A stretch of 64,000 bases of DNA, taken from assembly GCA_003755025.1 (NCBI GenBank), contig RJVL01000002.1, positions 310,001 to 374,000 of the forward strand, given 5' to 3'. A program made the translations under genes and the position numbers. The notes beneath the pieces were generated by a model, which saw only the letters and a program-made list of their open reading frames with translations, ran no database searches and was not told the DNA's origin. Positions 53,252-61,630 of this stretch are shown in pieces. Positions within the stretch are counted from its first letter, which is position 1. Every line of letters starts with the position of its first letter. Source of the DNA: Diaphorobacter nitroreducens. GTDB lineage: Bacteria; Pseudomonadota; Gammaproteobacteria; Burkholderiales; Burkholderiaceae_C.

Positions 53252-53380
53252 AGCCCCCTGAGCGGTTGCGCCGCTTCCCCCCGCTCCCGCATCGCTGCGC
53301 GATACGGGCAGGGAGACGACGCCAGCGCGGCGGGGCGGCGCGGCCGGCCCAGGCCCTTGTGCGGCGTCTGCTGGCATCGG
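53252..53380. repeat. GC-rich structured intergenic element (second repeat family)
   Basis: The gap contains nested inverted repeats: GAGCGGTTGCGCCGCTT, CCCGCTCCCGCATCGCTGCG with GATACGGGCAGGGAG, and GACGCCAGCGCGGCGGGGCG with a later GCGGCGTCTGCTGG. From memory, very similar elements (CCCCTGAGCGGCTTCGCCGC..., CAGCGCGGCGGGGCGGCGCG) are spread through Comamonadaceae genomes. Only this copy is seen in the window. Confidence 0.6.
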
Positions 53381-53393
53381 TTACGCCCACGGC

Positions 53394-54938
53394 ATGCGCA
53401 CTCCCATGAAGGACACCAGCACTTCCGCCCCGCGCCCCATCGACGTCGCCCTGCTGGCCAGCGTGTTCGTGATCGCCGCTTGCGGGCTGCTGTACGAGCT
53501 GGCGGCCGGGGCGCTGGCGTCGTATGTGCTGGGCGACTCGGTGCTGCAGTTCTCCACCGTCATCGGCACCTATTTGTTCGCCATGGGCGTAGGCTCGTGG
53601 CTGTCGCGTTACTTCGAGCGGCAGTTGCCCGCGCATTTCCTGCGCATCGAGTTGCTGGTGGCGCTCATCGGCGGGGCGCTGCCTGCCGTGCTGTTCCTGG
53701 CCAATGCCTACGTGCCTAGCGCCTTCCGCGTGCTGCTGTACGGCATGGTGCTGCTGGTGGGAACGCTGGTGGGCTTGGAGATCCCGCTGGTCATGCGCAT
53801 CCTCAAGCGCAATGTGCAGCTCAAGGACCTCGTGAGCCAGGTGCTCACCTTCGACTATCTTGGCGCGCTGGCGGTGTCGCTGGCGTTTCCGCTGCTGCTG
53901 GTGCCGCAGTTGGGGCTGGTGCGCACGGGGCTGCTGTTCGGCTTCATGAACGCCGCCGTGGCCGTGTGGGCGCTGTGGCTGTTCCGGCATGAGCTGCGGC
54001 GCTTTGGCGCGCACGCGCTGGCCTGTGCGCTGGTGCTGGCGGCCCTGCTGGCGGGGCTGCTGGGGGCCGAGCACATCACCCGCTTCGCCGAGGACAAGTT
54101 CTACCAGGACCGCATCGTGCTCAGCAGCGCCTCGCCCTACCAGCGCATCGTGGTCACGCACGGGCGCGCGGGGCATCGCCTGTACCTGAACGGCAACCTG
54201 CAGTTCGCCGAGCGCGACGAATACCGCTACCACGAGGCCTTGGTGCACCCCGTGATGGCCGCGCACGGTCATCCGAAGCGCGTGGCGGTGCTGGGCGGCG
54301 GCGACGGCATGGCCGTGCGCGAGGTGCTCAAGTACCCCTCGGTGGAGTCGGTCACGCTGGTGGAGCTGGACCCGGCGATGACGCAGCTCTTCGGCAGCCA
54401 CCCCACGCTGCGGCAGCTGAACGGCGATGCGCTGGCGTCACGCAAGCTCACCATCGTCAACACCGATGCCTTCCAGTGGCTGCAACAGGGAGATGACACC
54501 TATGACGTGATCGTGGTGGACTTTCCCGACCCCACCAACTTCGCCATCGGCAAGCTCTACACCAACAGCTTCTACGCCCTGCTGGACCAGCGCCTGGCCG
54601 CCAGCGGCTACGCGGTGGTGCAGACGACCTCGCCGCTGGTGGCGCGCAGGAGCTTCTGGACGGTGGTCACGACCATCGAGTCCGTGGGCCTGCAGGCGCG
54701 GCCCTACCACGCGCATGTGCCGAGCTTTGGCGAGTGGGGCTTCGTCATCGCCAGCCGCCGCCCCTGGCGCGTGCCGGCCGAGCTGCCCGCGGGACTGCGC
54801 TTTCTGGACGCGGCCGCGCTGCCCCTGCTGTTCGACTTCCCGCGGGACATGGCGCGCGTGCCCGCCGAGGTCAACCGCCTGTCCAACCAGGTGCTGGTGC
54901 ACACCTACGAACAGGAGTGGGGCCAGGTCGCCCACTGA
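53394..54938 (+). CDS. Membrane spermidine-synthase-like protein (polyamine aminopropyltransferase family)
   Basis: The 514-residue protein has about seven N-terminal helices (residues about 15-230) and a C-terminal spermidine synthase-type Rossmann domain: YHEALVHPVMAAHG, VAVLGGGDGMAVREVLKYPS, VTLVELDPAM, YDVIVVDFPDPTN. These are the dcSAM/putrescine-binding motifs; the GGGDG and DFPDP stretches look intact. No S-adenosylmethionine decarboxylase gene is near, so the aminopropyl donor must come from elsewhere, or the activity is different. Start 53394 (MRTPMKDTSTS); Met at 53406 is also possible. Confidence 0.88.
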   Translation: MRTPMKDTSTSAPRPIDVALLASVFVIAACGLLYELAAGALASYVLGDSVLQFSTVIGTYLFAMGVGSWLSRYFERQLPAHFLRIELLVALIGGALPAVLFLANAYVPSAFRVLLYGMVLLVGTLVGLEIPLVMRILKRNVQLKDLVSQVLTFDYLGALAVSLAFPLLLVPQLGLVRTGLLFGFMNAAVAVWALWLFRHELRRFGAHALACALVLAALLAGLLGAEHITRFAEDKFYQDRIVLSSASPYQRIVVTHGRAGHRLYLNGNLQFAERDEYRYHEALVHPVMAAHGHPKRVAVLGGGDGMAVREVLKYPSVESVTLVELDPAMTQLFGSHPTLRQLNGDALASRKLTIVNTDAFQWLQQGDDTYDVIVVDFPDPTNFAIGKLYTNSFYALLDQRLAASGYAVVQTTSPLVARRSFWTVVTTIESVGLQARPYHAHVPSFGEWGFVIASRRPWRVPAELPAGLRFLDAAALPLLFDFPRDMARVPAEVNRLSNQVLVHTYEQEWGQVAH

Positions 54939-55038
54939 TCCCTGGGCCGATGCTGCGGGACGACCCTGCCCCGCCCTTGCCCCTGCCGGCGGTGTCTGAC
55001 GAACCCGGCCGGGGCCGATGCCGTACAGTGGGCGGCCC

Positions 55039-56769
55039 ATGTCCCACCCCGCCCACACTCCTTTCTCTCCCCGCCGGCGCCAGTTGCTGCAGGCCGGCGC
55101 CGCCCTGGCCGCGGGGCTCGGCCTGTCCGGCTGCGACAAGCCTGCGCCGGCCGACGTGCTGGGCGGTTACACCGGCATCGACATGGCGCGCGGCCATGCG
55201 CTGCGCGACCGGCTGGCCGAGGGCGCGCCCTACACGCCCGACATCGTGCGCCGCACCGAGGTGGTGATCGCGGGTGGCGGGGTGGCCGGGCTGGCGGCCG
55301 CACGCGCGCTGCGCCTGGCGGGTGTGGATGATTTCCAGTGCCTGGAGATGGAGGACCAGCCCGGCGGCAACAGCCGCGCCGGCAGCGTGAACGGCATTGC
55401 CTGCCCGCTGGGCGCGCATTACCTGCCCGTGCCCGGAGAGCATGCGCGCGAGGTGCAGGACCTGCTGGAGGAGCTGGGCCTGCGCCAGCGCGTGGCCGGC
55501 CGCTGGCGGTATGACGAACGCCACCTGAGCCACAGCCCGCAGGAGCGCCTCTACTTCCAGGGCCACTGGCAGGAGGGCCTGCTGCCCGTCGCCGGGGTGG
55601 GGGAGTCCACGCTGGCGCAGTACCGGCGCTTTGCCGAGCAGGTGGCCGCGCTTTCGCGCGGCGTGCGCTTCACCATGCCGGTGCTCAAGAGTTGGGCGCC
55701 CAATAAGCCGTTGGCGCCCGCCCATCAAGCGCTGGATGCTATGACTTTCGATGCGTGGCTGGCGCAGCAGGGCCTGGATGACGCCCACCTGCGCTGGTAC
55801 CTGGACTACTGCTGCCGTGACGATTACGGCGCCGGCACGGCGCGCGTGTCGGCCTGGGCGGGCATCCACTATTTCGCCAGCCGCCACGGCTTCCATGCCC
55901 CGGGCCTGGAGGCCGATGCCGGCGATGGGCGCGAGGGCGTGCTCACCTGGCCCGAGGGCAACGGCTGGCTCACCCAGCGCCTGGCCGCGCCGCTGGTGCA
56001 GGGCGGCCAGTTGCGCACCGGCGCCAGCGTGCTGCGCATCGCCGAGACGCGCCGCGGCGTGGAGGTGGACGTGTACCTGCATGCCACCGACAGCATCGAA
56101 CGCTGGCAGGCGCGCCGCTGCATCGTGGCGCTGCCGGTGTACGTCGCCGCGCGCGTGGTGCAGCCTGCGCCGGACTTCCTTGCCCAGGCCGCGCGCCGCC
56201 TGCAGTGGGCGCCGTGGCTGGTGGCCAATATCCATGTGAGCGCGCCGCTGGCCGACCGCGAGGGCGCCGCGCCCGCGTGGGACAACGTGCTCTACGCCGA
56301 CCCCGTGCCCGGCGGGCTGGGTTACGTGCATGCCGGCCACCAGCGCCTGGACCCGCGCGCCGCCGCCAGCGGCCCCACCGTGCTCACCTACTACCAGGCG
56401 CTGGGCGACGTGCCGGGCGCCCGCCAGCAGCTGGCAGAGCAACCCTGGACGCACTGGCGCAGCGCCATTCTGGCGGCCCTGGCCGTACCCCACCCGGACC
56501 TGCCCGAGCGCGCCACGCGCATGGAGATCACACGCTACGGCCATGCCATGTCCATCCCCGTACCGGGCACGCAGGCATTTTTAAGCCAAATCGGCCTCTC
56601 GCGCTTGTCTGGCAAGCGCTACCAGCTATTAAATGGAGAGCGTGTTCCCGTGCCGCCCACGCCGGGCACGCAGCGCCTGCTGTTCGCGCACGCCGACTGG
56701 TCGGGCTACTCGGTGTTCGAAGAAGCCTTCACGCGCGGCCATGCGGCGGGGCTGGCGGTGCGCTGGTAG
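55039..56769 (+). CDS. Exported FAD-dependent oxidoreductase, amine-oxidase-like
   Basis: The 576-residue protein has a Tat/lipoprotein-like leader (SPRRRQLLQAGAALAAGLGL followed by SGC at about residue 34) and an FAD/NAD-binding fold (VVIAGGGVAGLAAARALRLA, LEMEDQPGGNSRAGSVNGIA), then a long substrate domain and a C-terminal FAD loop (AHADWSGYSVFEEAFTRGHA). The layout is that of flavin amine oxidases/NAD(P)-binding Rossmann proteins. Placed after a spermidine-synthase-like gene, it may act on polyamines. Residues about 515-534 (GLSRLSGKRYQLLNGE) are the translation of a complete palindromic repeat (56583-56640). Start ATG 55039. Confidence 0.85.
   Translation: MSHPAHTPFSPRRRQLLQAGAALAAGLGLSGCDKPAPADVLGGYTGIDMARGHALRDRLAEGAPYTPDIVRRTEVVIAGGGVAGLAAARALRLAGVDDFQCLEMEDQPGGNSRAGSVNGIACPLGAHYLPVPGEHAREVQDLLEELGLRQRVAGRWRYDERHLSHSPQERLYFQGHWQEGLLPVAGVGESTLAQYRRFAEQVAALSRGVRFTMPVLKSWAPNKPLAPAHQALDAMTFDAWLAQQGLDDAHLRWYLDYCCRDDYGAGTARVSAWAGIHYFASRHGFHAPGLEADAGDGREGVLTWPEGNGWLTQRLAAPLVQGGQLRTGASVLRIAETRRGVEVDVYLHATDSIERWQARRCIVALPVYVAARVVQPAPDFLAQAARRLQWAPWLVANIHVSAPLADREGAAPAWDNVLYADPVPGGLGYVHAGHQRLDPRAAASGPTVLTYYQALGDVPGARQQLAEQPWTHWRSAILAALAVPHPDLPERATRMEITRYGHAMSIPVPGTQAFLSQIGLSRLSGKRYQLLNGERVPVPPTPGTQRLLFAHADWSGYSVFEEAFTRGHAAGLAVRW
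55708..55746 (+). repeat. Possible degraded repeat inside the FAD oxidoreductase gene
   Basis: TTGGCGCCCGCCCATCAAGC followed by GCTGGATGCTATGAC resembles a repeat core with a decayed left arm. It is in frame (LAPAHQALDAM). Similarity is only partial. Confidence 0.35.
56583..56640 (+). repeat. Complete palindromic repeat translated within the FAD oxidoreductase
   Basis: AAGCCAAATCGGCCTCTCGC, GCTTGTCTGGCAAGCGCTAC, CAGCTATTAAATGGAGAG: full-length match to the intergenic copies, with both arms, inside the reading frame and without stop codons. Confidence 0.92.
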
Positions 56770-56815
56770 GCAAAGCACGGAGCGCTGAGCCATCGTTGCT
56801 TTGCGCACGCGCGCT

Positions 56816-59395
56816 TCAGCGGGCGTTCTCTTTGCGGCGGGCGATCCGCCGCAGCCCTTCCAGCCAGACCACGCTCAAGACCAGCACCCCTGCGCCGGCG
56901 CCCCAGGCTGCAAGGCCTGCGGGGGCCAGACCCATCAGGTCGCGCAGCGCCGGAATTCCCAGCATCGCCGCCAGCAGCAGCCCCACGGCCGCCGCCATGG
57001 GTGCCAGCCAGCGGTTGGCGCGTGCCTGAAGCACCAGCAGCGGCCGCGTCGGGTCACGCTGCGCCTGGATGAGCAGCAGCACGCACACCAGCAGCGTCCC
57101 CAGCACCACGGCGCGGCCCTGGGCGGCCTCCCAGCCCTGGGCATGCAGCCAGGCTTGCGCCGCCAGCAGCAGCGCGGCCACGCCCAGGCCTTGTGCCAGG
57201 GGCCACAGCAGCGCACGCAGGGCAAAGGGCGAGTCCTGCACCGGGCGGGCAGGGCGTTGCATGGTGTCGGCCTGCTCGGGCTCGGCCTCGAAGACGACGG
57301 AGCAGGCCGGGTCGATGAGCAGCTCCAGCAGCACGATGTGCACCGGCAGCAGCAGCGCGGGCCAGTGCAGCAGGGTAGGCACCAGCGCTAGCGCGACGAT
57401 GGGCACGTGCACGGCGAAGACGAAGCGTGTGGCCTTGCGCACGTTGTCGTCAATGCGCCGCCCCTGGCGGATCGCGGCGACGATGTGCGCAAAGCTGTCT
57501 TGCAGCAGCACCAGGGCCGCGGCCTCGCGCGCCACATCGGTGCCGCGCTCGCCCATGGCGATACCCACGTCGGCGGCCTTGAGCGCGGGGGCGTCGTTCA
57601 CGCCGTCGCCGGTCATGGCCACCACGGCACCATCGGCGCGCAGGGCCTGCACCAGGCGCAGCTTGTGCGCGGGCTTGAGGCGCGCACACAGGTCGGTGTG
57701 GCGCAGGCGCTCGCGGAGCGTGGCGTCGTCCAGCGCTTGCAGCTCATCGCCCGTGAGCACCTGGGGCCGCTCGGACAGGCCCACCTGCCGCGCGATGGCG
57801 CGGGCGGTGGCCGGGTGGTCGCCCGTCATCATCACCACGCGCACGCCCGCGCTGCGGCATTGGGCGATGGCCTCGGGCACCTCGGGCCGGGGCGGATCAG
57901 CCAGCGCCACGAGGCCGAGAAATTCGAAGTCGAAGTCGTGCTGGCTGCCGGGCCATGCCGGTGGCTGGCCCGGCGAGGCGCCCTCCCCCACCCACTGCCC
58001 GCGTGCCACGCCGAGCACGCGCAGGCCGCGCTCGGCCAGGTCTTCCACCTGCCGGCGCAGCGCCGCGCGCCGGCCCGCGTCCAGGTGGCACAGGTCGGCC
58101 ACGGCCTCCGGGGCGCCCTTGGTGGCCAGCAGGTGCCGTTGGGGCGCGCCGGTGGCGTACACGCGGGTCATGGCCAGGATCTCGCCCGACAGGTCGTAGG
58201 CGAACTCGGGCTCGCGCCCGTCGTGCACATGCTCCGTCCCCTGCAGCCAGGTATGGCCGAAATGCTGAATGGCCTTTTCCATGGGATCGAACGGATCGCC
58301 CGGCGTGGCCAGCATGGCCCATTCGACCAGCGGGTGCAGCGCCTCGGGCAGCGTTTGGGCGCCCTCGGCGCGCCATTGCAGCGTGGGCGTGGCCAGCTCG
58401 GCCACGGCCATGCGGTTCATGGTCAAGGTGCCGGTCTTGTCCACGGCCAGCACGGTGACCGCGCCCAGGGTCTCCACGGCCGTGATGCGCCGCGTCAGCA
58501 CCTGCCGCTGGGAGATGCGCCATGCCCCCAGCGCTAGGAACACGGTGAGGATCACCGGGATTTCCTCGGGCAGCAGCGCCATGGCCAGGGCAATACCCGA
58601 CAGCAGGCTGTCCAGCAGCGGGCGGCCCGCCCAGCCCCAGCCCAGCAGCACCTGGGCGCCTGCCAGCGCGAGGGCCAGCAGCCCCAGGCTGCGCACCAGC
58701 CGGCGCGAGCGCTGCTGCAGCGGCGAGGGCGGTGTCTGCGTGGTCGCCAGGTCTGTGCCGATGCGTCCCACGGAGGTATGCCCCGCCGTGGCATGCACCC
58801 GCGCGAGGCCCGTTCCGCGGGTGACCACGGTGCTGGCGAACACGCGGTCGCTATCGGTGTCAGCCTGCAGGGTGGACGCGCTTTCGCTGGCGCAGGGGTG
58901 CTTGGCGGCGGGTACGGATTCCCCTGTGAGCAGGGATTCATCCACCTCCAGCTGGCCGCTGAGCAACTGGGCATCGGCGGCGACCCGGTCGCCTTCGCGC
59001 AGCACCAGCAGATCGCCACACACCACATCCCGCCCCGCAATGCGCAGTTGCGCTCCATCGCGCAGCACGAGGGCGCGGGGTGCGGACAGGTCGCGCAGCG
59101 ACTCCAGCGCGCGCTGGGTACGACGCTCCTGCACCAGCGTGATGCCGATGACCACGAAGACGAAGCTGAGCAGGAACAGCGCCTCGCCCTTGTCCCCCAG
59201 TGCCAGATAGACGCCGCCCGCGGCCAGCAGCATGAGGAACATGGGCTCGGTGAGCACCTCGCGCACGATGGCGAACGTCGACTTGGGTGCGTTGCCGGGT
59301 AACTGGTTCGGTCCGTCGCGTGCCAGGCGTTCGGCGGCTTCGGCACTGCTCAGGCCCTGCAGGCCGTGGCGATGTGAGGAGGACTGTTCTGCCAT
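56816..59395 (-). CDS. Cation-transporting P-type ATPase
   Basis: The 859-residue pump has all P-type hallmarks: actuator loop LTGESVP, phosphorylation motif DKTGTLT with Asp319, KGAPEAV for ATP binding, TGDHPATA and GDGVNDAPALKAADVGIAMG. About ten helices. The membrane helix 4 motif is PEEIPV where Ca2+ pumps of the SERCA/PMR type have PEGLP, so the ion is uncertain (class II-like). It lacks N-terminal heavy-metal domains. ATG 59395 (MAEQSSSHRHG) is the natural start. No neighbour points to the ion. Confidence 0.92.
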   Translation of the reverse strand: MAEQSSSHRHGLQGLSSAEAAERLARDGPNQLPGNAPKSTFAIVREVLTEPMFLMLLAAGGVYLALGDKGEALFLLSFVFVVIGITLVQERRTQRALESLRDLSAPRALVLRDGAQLRIAGRDVVCGDLLVLREGDRVAADAQLLSGQLEVDESLLTGESVPAAKHPCASESASTLQADTDSDRVFASTVVTRGTGLARVHATAGHTSVGRIGTDLATTQTPPSPLQQRSRRLVRSLGLLALALAGAQVLLGWGWAGRPLLDSLLSGIALAMALLPEEIPVILTVFLALGAWRISQRQVLTRRITAVETLGAVTVLAVDKTGTLTMNRMAVAELATPTLQWRAEGAQTLPEALHPLVEWAMLATPGDPFDPMEKAIQHFGHTWLQGTEHVHDGREPEFAYDLSGEILAMTRVYATGAPQRHLLATKGAPEAVADLCHLDAGRRAALRRQVEDLAERGLRVLGVARGQWVGEGASPGQPPAWPGSQHDFDFEFLGLVALADPPRPEVPEAIAQCRSAGVRVVMMTGDHPATARAIARQVGLSERPQVLTGDELQALDDATLRERLRHTDLCARLKPAHKLRLVQALRADGAVVAMTGDGVNDAPALKAADVGIAMGERGTDVAREAAALVLLQDSFAHIVAAIRQGRRIDDNVRKATRFVFAVHVPIVALALVPTLLHWPALLLPVHIVLLELLIDPACSVVFEAEPEQADTMQRPARPVQDSPFALRALLWPLAQGLGVAALLLAAQAWLHAQGWEAAQGRAVVLGTLLVCVLLLIQAQRDPTRPLLVLQARANRWLAPMAAAVGLLLAAMLGIPALRDLMGLAPAGLAAWGAGAGVLVLSVVWLEGLRRIARRKENAR

Positions 59396-59722
59396 GCAAG
59401 AGCGCGCCAGAAGTACGAGGGATGGCGGCAGTGTAGGTGCTTGCGCCGGGGGAGTGGGGTGAACTTTGGATCGCCGGCCCCTGTGTGGCACGGGGCAAAG
59501 AACCCGCCGTGATCACTGGCGCCCCCCATCAATCGATGAGGTTGGGTCACGGCGATCTTTCGCCTCGTGATCCGGTGTTGCAATGGGCCGAGGCGGGGGA
59601 ATGGCCCATGGGCCCATTCCTTGGCAAAAATCAGGATTCGGATTCCATGCATGCGGCCAGGCCGGAGCGTGCGAGGCCGCGGTGTATAACCTCAGCGCCG
59701 GTCTTTGCGCCATTCCTGATCT
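59396..59722. other. Intergenic, no gene seen; contains a 23-base dyad
   Basis: Between the divergent P-type ATPase and hemerythrin-like genes. GGAATGG-CCCATGGG-CCCATTCC (59598-59620) is a near-perfect inverted repeat and a possible regulator site. No coding frame with convincing bias was found. Confidence 0.45.
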
Positions 59723-60190
59723 ATGCAAGTGAGCAGTTCCCCTCCGTTTTTTGAACATCAGCATGAGCGCCTGGAGGCGCAGCTGCACGCCCATCTGCTG
59801 GATGTCGTGGGTGCGGATTTCGATAGCGCGCTGCAACGCTTGCAGCGCTGGCGCGCCGACCTGGCCCAGCACATCGAGATCGAAAATACGCGGCTACTGC
59901 CCCATGTGCCGCCGGGTGCCCGCTGGGCCGCGCGGGTGTACCTGGTGGAGCACGACCGTATCGCGCTGCTGGCCGACGAGTACCTGCTGAAGGTGCGGGC
60001 AATGGCGCAGCAGCCGCCGCAGGGCGAGCAGGCCCGCCGCGCTGCGGTGCTGGGGCTGCTGGATGCGGCACACGCGCTGCGGCATGTGCTGGAGCATCAC
60101 CATGAGCGCGAGCACCAGGCGCTGGCGCATGAATTGCCCGAAAGCCTGCAGGCTGCGGCGTGGAATGGCGTGGAGCCCGGCGGCGCATAA
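59723..60190 (+). CDS. Hemerythrin-like (HHE) domain protein
   Basis: The 155-residue helical protein has His/Glu in the four-helix pattern of hemerythrin-like proteins: FFEHQHERLE, LAQHIEIENTRLLPH, VEHDRIALL and LEHHHEREHQAL. These could bind a di-iron centre for O2/NO handling or iron-sulfur repair. The spacing is not that of classical hemerythrin. ATG 59723 gives MQVSSSPPFFEHQHE. Single gene; regulation unknown. Confidence 0.82.
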   Translation: MQVSSSPPFFEHQHERLEAQLHAHLLDVVGADFDSALQRLQRWRADLAQHIEIENTRLLPHVPPGARWAARVYLVEHDRIALLADEYLLKVRAMAQQPPQGEQARRAAVLGLLDAAHALRHVLEHHHEREHQALAHELPESLQAAAWNGVEPGGA

Positions 60191-60226
60191 GCGGCCTCGT
60201 GGGTTCCAGCTCCTTGCCTCGTCCCG

Positions 60227-60544
60227 TCAGACCTCCGTCTGCGCCGCGGCCACCCAGCGCAGGCCCCTGCCGCGGCTGAAGTAGTAGTCGCCCTGGGGGC
60301 TGATGACGACGGCGCGGCAGGCGGCAGGGTCCGAAAAATACTGCCACCCGTGGGCGCGCTCCTGGGCGCTTGCATTGTTGGAGATGGCCTGCATGCCCTG
60401 GCCTGCGTTGTCGTTGCAGCGCGTGACCATGGCGCGCTCACGCGGGTGGCGGCGGTCCTGGTGGTCGCGGTCCCCGGCAAATGCGGGGGCGCCGAGGGCG
60501 GCCACCAGCATTCCGATCGCGGCGAGAGAGAAGGTGGTGCGCAT
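60227..60544 (-). CDS. Small secreted protein of unknown function
   Basis: The 105-residue protein has a signal peptide (TTFSLAAIGMLVAALGAPAF, cut after AFA), then a basic stretch (DRDHQDRRHPRERA), two cysteines (TRCNDNA and PAACRAVV) that may form a disulfide, and aromatic residues (WQYFSDP, DYYFSRGRGLRW). I do not recognise a family. AAGGAG is six bases before ATG 60544. Confidence 0.75.
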   Translation of the reverse strand: MRTTFSLAAIGMLVAALGAPAFAGDRDHQDRRHPRERAMVTRCNDNAGQGMQAISNNASAQERAHGWQYFSDPAACRAVVISPQGDYYFSRGRGLRWVAAAQTEV

Positions 60545-60610
60545 GATGAACTCCTTTGTGCCCGGTGATTGCAGCCGAAAGTGACTGTGCCTGCAGTCTG
60601 CGCGGGAGGC

Positions 60611-60640
60611 GGTGAATCAGTGCTGAACGCTGGATTCACC
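60611..60640. terminator. Hairpin downstream of apbE
   Basis: GGTGAATCAGTGCTG and AACGCTGGATTCACC form a stem of at least eight pairs (GGTGAATC/GATTCACC) directly after the apbE stop on the minus strand. No T-run, so it may be a factor-dependent or mRNA-stabilising structure. Confidence 0.45.
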
Positions 60641-60646
60641 TGCCGT

Positions 60647-61630
60647 TCATACCCCGCTCGCCGGTGCGCCCGAGCCGAACCGGCCCAGCCCCAGCGTGAC
60701 CAGTCCGTTGCCGCGCCTCAGCATCCACAGCACCTCCAGCCCCATGCGCTGGGCCAGCGCCAGCCCTTCGCCAGGGCCGGCCACCAGCAGCGCGGTGGCC
60801 CAGGCGTCGGCGTGCATGCACTGGCGTGCCAACACGGTGACAGAGGCGACTTCGTTGCGCACGGGGGCGCCACGGCGCGTGTCCATGGTGTGCGCCAAGC
60901 GCGCGTCGCCTACCTGGAGATAGTGCCGGTAGTCGCCCGAGGTCGCCACAGCCAGGTCCTGCAGTTCGACCACGCTGTGCACGGCGCGGCGGCCGGTCTC
61001 GGGGCTTTCCACCGCGACGGCCCAGGGTTGGCCATCGGCCTGGCCGCCCACGGCGCGCAGCTCGCCGTCCAGCGCCACTAGGGCGTGCGGTACGCCGTTC
61101 TGCCGCAGCACGTCGGCCATGCGGTCCACGGCGTAGCCCTTGGCGATCCCGCACAGGTCCAGGTGCATGGGTGCGTGCTTGCGGGCACGCAGCATGCCGC
61201 TGTCCAGCTCTAGCGCCTCGTACGTGGGGGTGCGCGCGAGTGGTGCCGCGCTGGTGGCTGTGCGGATCGCCTCGGCGTCGGGAGCGTCGCGCACCGCTCC
61301 AAAGCCCCAGGCATCGACCAGCGCACCCGCAGCCGGGTCGAAGGCGCCCGCACTCAGGCGGCAGGCGTCCAGCGCGCAGACCAATACCTCCAGGATTTCA
61401 GCGGGCAGCGTGACCCAGGCCCCCACGGGGGCGTGGTTCAAGCGGTTGAGATCGCTGCCCGGCAGCCAGGGCGACATCTGCGCATCCACCCGTTGCACGG
61501 CGGCTGCCAGCGCGGTTTGCAGCGCCTGCACATCGGTGTCCGGCGCCGCATCGCAGGTAACCGACCAGCGCGTGCCCATGGTGGGGCCATGCAGCGCCAG
61601 CCGCCGCGGGTCAGAACAGGTCTTCGGCAT
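60647..61630 (-). CDS. apbE: FAD:protein FMN transferase (ApbE)
   Basis: ApbE attaches FMN covalently to Thr/Ser of exported flavoproteins. The 327-residue protein has the family start GPTMGTRWSVTCDA, LCGIAKGYAVDRMADVLRQN, ALVALDGELRAVGG (in place of the more usual NxGGDLRAxG) and HTMDTRRGAPVRNEVASVTV with the metal-binding HADAWATALLV. No clear signal peptide is visible at this start (MPKTCSDPRRLALHG), so site of action is open. It overlaps the upstream reductase by 20 bases, so they form one operon. Confidence 0.92.
   Translation of the reverse strand: MPKTCSDPRRLALHGPTMGTRWSVTCDAAPDTDVQALQTALAAAVQRVDAQMSPWLPGSDLNRLNHAPVGAWVTLPAEILEVLVCALDACRLSAGAFDPAAGALVDAWGFGAVRDAPDAEAIRTATSAAPLARTPTYEALELDSGMLRARKHAPMHLDLCGIAKGYAVDRMADVLRQNGVPHALVALDGELRAVGGQADGQPWAVAVESPETGRRAVHSVVELQDLAVATSGDYRHYLQVGDARLAHTMDTRRGAPVRNEVASVTVLARQCMHADAWATALLVAGPGEGLALAQRMGLEVLWMLRRGNGLVTLGLGRFGSGAPASGV

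Noticed and set aside
53394-54938. Naming the gene speE
   Set aside because: The membrane-fused form is distinct from cytosolic SpeE and no SAM decarboxylase is adjacent; activity is unproven.
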